From Planctomycetota bacterium (lineage in GTDB: Bacteria > Planctomycetota > UBA1135 > GCA-002686595): a stretch of 9,250 nucleotides of DNA. The position numbers and the translations under genes were made by a program. The stretch's first letter is position 1, and each line of letters opens with the position of its first letter. The stretch covers positions 1-9,250 of the forward strand of contig JABFRZ010000648.1 of assembly GCA_013140785.1 (NCBI GenBank). Reading direction: 5' to 3'. Below the pieces are notes generated by a model. The model was given only the letters and a program-made list of their open reading frames with translations. It did no database searches and was not told the origin of the DNA. Positions 7,957-9,250 of the stretch are shown in pieces.

Positions 7957-7961
7957 GGAGG
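7957..7961 (+). promoter_or_regulatory. Shine-Dalgarno of the small plus-strand gene
   Basis: GGAGG eleven bases before the ATG at 7973. The spacing is slightly long but it is the only purine-rich site nearby. It supports this start over longer open frames that reach back to 7475 through the FG-GAP leader and the pseudogene remnant. Confidence 0.55.
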
Positions 7962-7972
7962 TCCCTAGTCCA

Positions 7973-8404
7973 ATGCTCTCCTGCAGGTGGGGCGGAGCGA
8001 TCCTGGTGGCCGTTCTGGCGGCAGGCGCCATCTTCCTCAGGACCGGCAGGATCAGCCGAGGCGAAGAGGGCATGCCCGCACGGCAGCCGGGCGGGAGTAC
8101 AGGGCTGGTCCTGGCGGGCTTCGTCCAGGCGCCGGGAGTCGCCCTCACCAAGTGCCAAGCGCGTTGCTTTTCGATGGCATCGAGTTCGACCGTCCATCGA
8201 GCCGAGCTCGACGCGCACGGCCGGTTCGAGTTCACCGGGCTGTCCGACATGGACTATTGCGTCGAGATCGTGGTGCGCTCGAATCCCGCGCTCGTCGTCG
8301 CGCGCATGGAGCACGTCCGGCCCGGCGGCGACGAGTTCCAGATCCCGCCCGGACCCGTGCAAGTCTTCGGACCCGAGGCCAGCACGGATCGCGACTCACG
8401 GTGA
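7973..8404 (+). CDS. Small membrane-anchored protein with carboxypeptidase-regulatory-like (CarbopepD_reg) fold
   Basis: 143 residues, the only plus-strand gene I support. An N-terminal hydrophobic segment (about 7-22, GGAILVAVLAAGAIFL) looks like an uncleaved signal anchor. The rest resembles a single prealbumin-like beta-sandwich: STGLVLAGFVQAPGVAL (42-58) as the first strands, then AELDAHGRFEFTGLSDMDYCVEI (77-99), which has the D-x-x-G-x-F-x-F-x-G-L-x-x-x-x-Y layout typical of carboxypeptidase regulatory-like domains. Three cysteines (C61, C65, C96) sit in the predicted domain. No enzyme or partner is indicated; such domains usually serve as spacers or binding modules in exported proteins and are rarely found alone. 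ATG with GGAGG upstream. It converges on rodA with a 28-base spacer. The exact function is unknown, and an alternative is that it is a decayed piece of a larger protein. Confidence 0.62.
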   Translation: MLSCRWGGAILVAVLAAGAIFLRTGRISRGEEGMPARQPGGSTGLVLAGFVQAPGVALTKCQARCFSMASSSTVHRAELDAHGRFEFTGLSDMDYCVEIVVRSNPALVVARMEHVRPGGDEFQIPPGPVQVFGPEASTDRDSR

Positions 8405-8432
8405 TCCGAGCGCCGGCCCATCGAACCGGGGT

Positions 8433-9250
8433 CTACGCGCGGAACGAGTCCGAGTCCAGCGCCACCTCGGCCCGCGCGGAAAGCCCGAGCGCGAGTCCGA
8501 GCAGGGCCAGGCTCACCAGCATCGACGAGCCGCCCGTCGATACGAGCGGCAAGGTCAGGCCCGTCATCGGGATCAGCCCGAGATTCACGCCGGTGTTGAT
8601 CGCGAAGTGCGCAGCGAAGTACAGGCCGGTGCCGGCGATCACGAGACGCGAGAAACGCTCGCGCGTGCGCCCGGCGGCCACCAGGAACAGCCCCGCGAAG
8701 ACGAGGTAGGTCAGGACCAACGCGCTCGCGCCCAGGAACCCGCTCTCCTCGGCGATGACCGCGAAGATCGAATCGCTCGAGCGCTCGGGCAGGTGCCCGG
8801 CCTCGTTGGCCACGCCGCGCCCGAGCCCCTGGCCGAAGACGTCGCCATTTCCGATCGAGAGCTGGGCCTTGTGCAGGTGAAACGCACCCCCGTTCTTGTT
8901 CCGGATCAGGCTGGCGGGATCGAGGGAGCTGACCCAGGTGTCGATGCGCTTCTTCTGGTAGCCCTGGATCCAATCGAGACGCCAGGCCGAGTAGCCCACC
9001 AGCGCCGCGCCGAGCACGAGCGCCGCCAGGACGCGCGTGCGTGCGCCGGCCAGCCAGAACATCCCGAGCGTGATCGGCACCAACGTCAGCGCCGTGCCCA
9101 GGTCGGGCTGCACCATCACCAACGCGATCGGCACCAGCGCGAGCAGCGCGGGCACGCGCCAGTCGCGCGCGCGCTCGAGGCGAGTGCGGTAGAGCGCGCG
9201 CGCCAGGGCCACGATCACGCCGATCTTGACCAGCTCGGATGACTGCAGGT
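8433..9250 (-). CDS. rodA: RodA/FtsW-family (SEDS) peptidoglycan polymerase, C-terminal part
   Basis: The reading frame enters from the right edge; 272 residues are visible and the N-terminal membrane helices are missing. Family marks, in order: LQSSELVKIGVIVALARAL at the edge (usually QPSELxK; the Pro is Ser here), QPDLGTAL, the long periplasmic loop with GQGLGRGVANEAGHLPE and SSDSIFAVIAEESGFLGA, in which the Asp matches the proposed catalytic Asp of SEDS polymerases, and near the end GLIPMTGLTLPLVSTGGSSML. RodA polymerises lipid II into glycan strands in the inner membrane together with a class B penicillin-binding protein (PBP2), shaping the side wall. I prefer RodA over FtsW because of the RodA-like GNGDVFGQGLGRG and HLPE segments, but the family split is not fully certain without the N-terminus. 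The upstream neighbour, often mrdA, is outside the window. Confidence 0.92.
   Translation of the reverse strand, partial: LQSSELVKIGVIVALARALYRTRLERARDWRVPALLALVPIALVMVQPDLGTALTLVPITLGMFWLAGARTRVLAALVLGAALVGYSAWRLDWIQGYQKKRIDTWVSSLDPASLIRNKNGGAFHLHKAQLSIGNGDVFGQGLGRGVANEAGHLPERSSDSIFAVIAEESGFLGASALVLTYLVFAGLFLVAAGRTRERFSRLVIAGTGLYFAAHFAINTGVNLGLIPMTGLTLPLVSTGGSSMLVSLALLGLALGLSARAEVALDSDSFRA

Noticed and set aside
7475..7972. An upstream extension of the small plus-strand gene by 166 codons
   Set aside because: It would read antisense through the FG-GAP start, its leader and the pseudogene remnant; the ATG at 7973 has its own GGAGG and directly precedes the membrane anchor.
8405..8432. Bidirectional terminator between the convergent small gene and rodA
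   Set aside because: Only three to four base pairs (CCGG or CCC/GGG) can form and there is no T-run on either strand.
7911..9242. A 443-codon plus-strand open frame across the small gene and rodA
   Set aside because: It is in a different frame from the supported small gene and antisense to RodA; composition is artefact-like.

Overview
The window is GC-rich (about two thirds G+C by eye). Its genes are nearly all on the minus strand, and their complements stay open because of the base composition. The gene content is a bacterial microcompartment shell protein with an acylating aldehyde dehydrogenase, a secreted FG-GAP/ASPIC-UnbV protein, a sulfatase-superfamily enzyme, a GT-C type membrane glycosyltransferase and a RodA-type SEDS polymerase. 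This fits a Gram-negative-type bacterium with peptidoglycan. Planctomycetota or a similar high-GC lineage (a myxobacterium-like group is the alternative) is my inference from gene content, not something the sequence proves.

Layout. (1) 1-1728, minus: a microcompartment operon end. A BMC-H hexamer shell gene (1728 to 1426) is followed 32 bases later by a CoA-acylating aldehyde dehydrogenase (start 1393) that runs off the left edge. (2) 1729-2030: a non-coding stretch with two outward-facing copies of a 33-base element (1757-1789 and 1878-1910), a small hairpin near the centre of that dyad, and a further hairpin (1959-1989) just past the sulfatase gene. (3) 2031-7583, minus: three genes in a row. 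Transcription order is FG-GAP/UnbV protein (7583 to 5382), GT89-like glycosyltransferase (about 5150 to 3543), then sulfatase-like enzyme (3500 to 2031). (4) 7584-7972: a 389-base gap holding a structured leader for the FG-GAP gene and a 71-base remnant of the 3' end of a second FG-GAP/UnbV gene. (5) 7973-8404, plus: a small membrane-anchored protein with a carboxypeptidase-regulatory-like beta-sandwich, the only plus-strand gene. (6) 8433-9250, minus: the C-terminal part of rodA, convergent with the preceding gene and entering from beyond the right edge.

How they work together. The shell protein and aldehyde dehydrogenase are the core pair of an aldehyde-processing microcompartment: the aldehyde is kept inside the shell and converted to acyl-CoA. 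The signature enzyme that makes the aldehyde is not in view. The sulfatase-like enzyme, glycosyltransferase and FG-GAP protein are all predicted envelope or periplasmic proteins. They may be co-transcribed, but no shared pathway is visible. The points most worth a second look are the inverted repeat upstream of the BMC operon, the sulfatase-like enzyme with Thr at the formylglycine position plus a metal-binding-type Cys/His tail, the altered pore loop of the shell protein, and the truncated FG-GAP paralogue.
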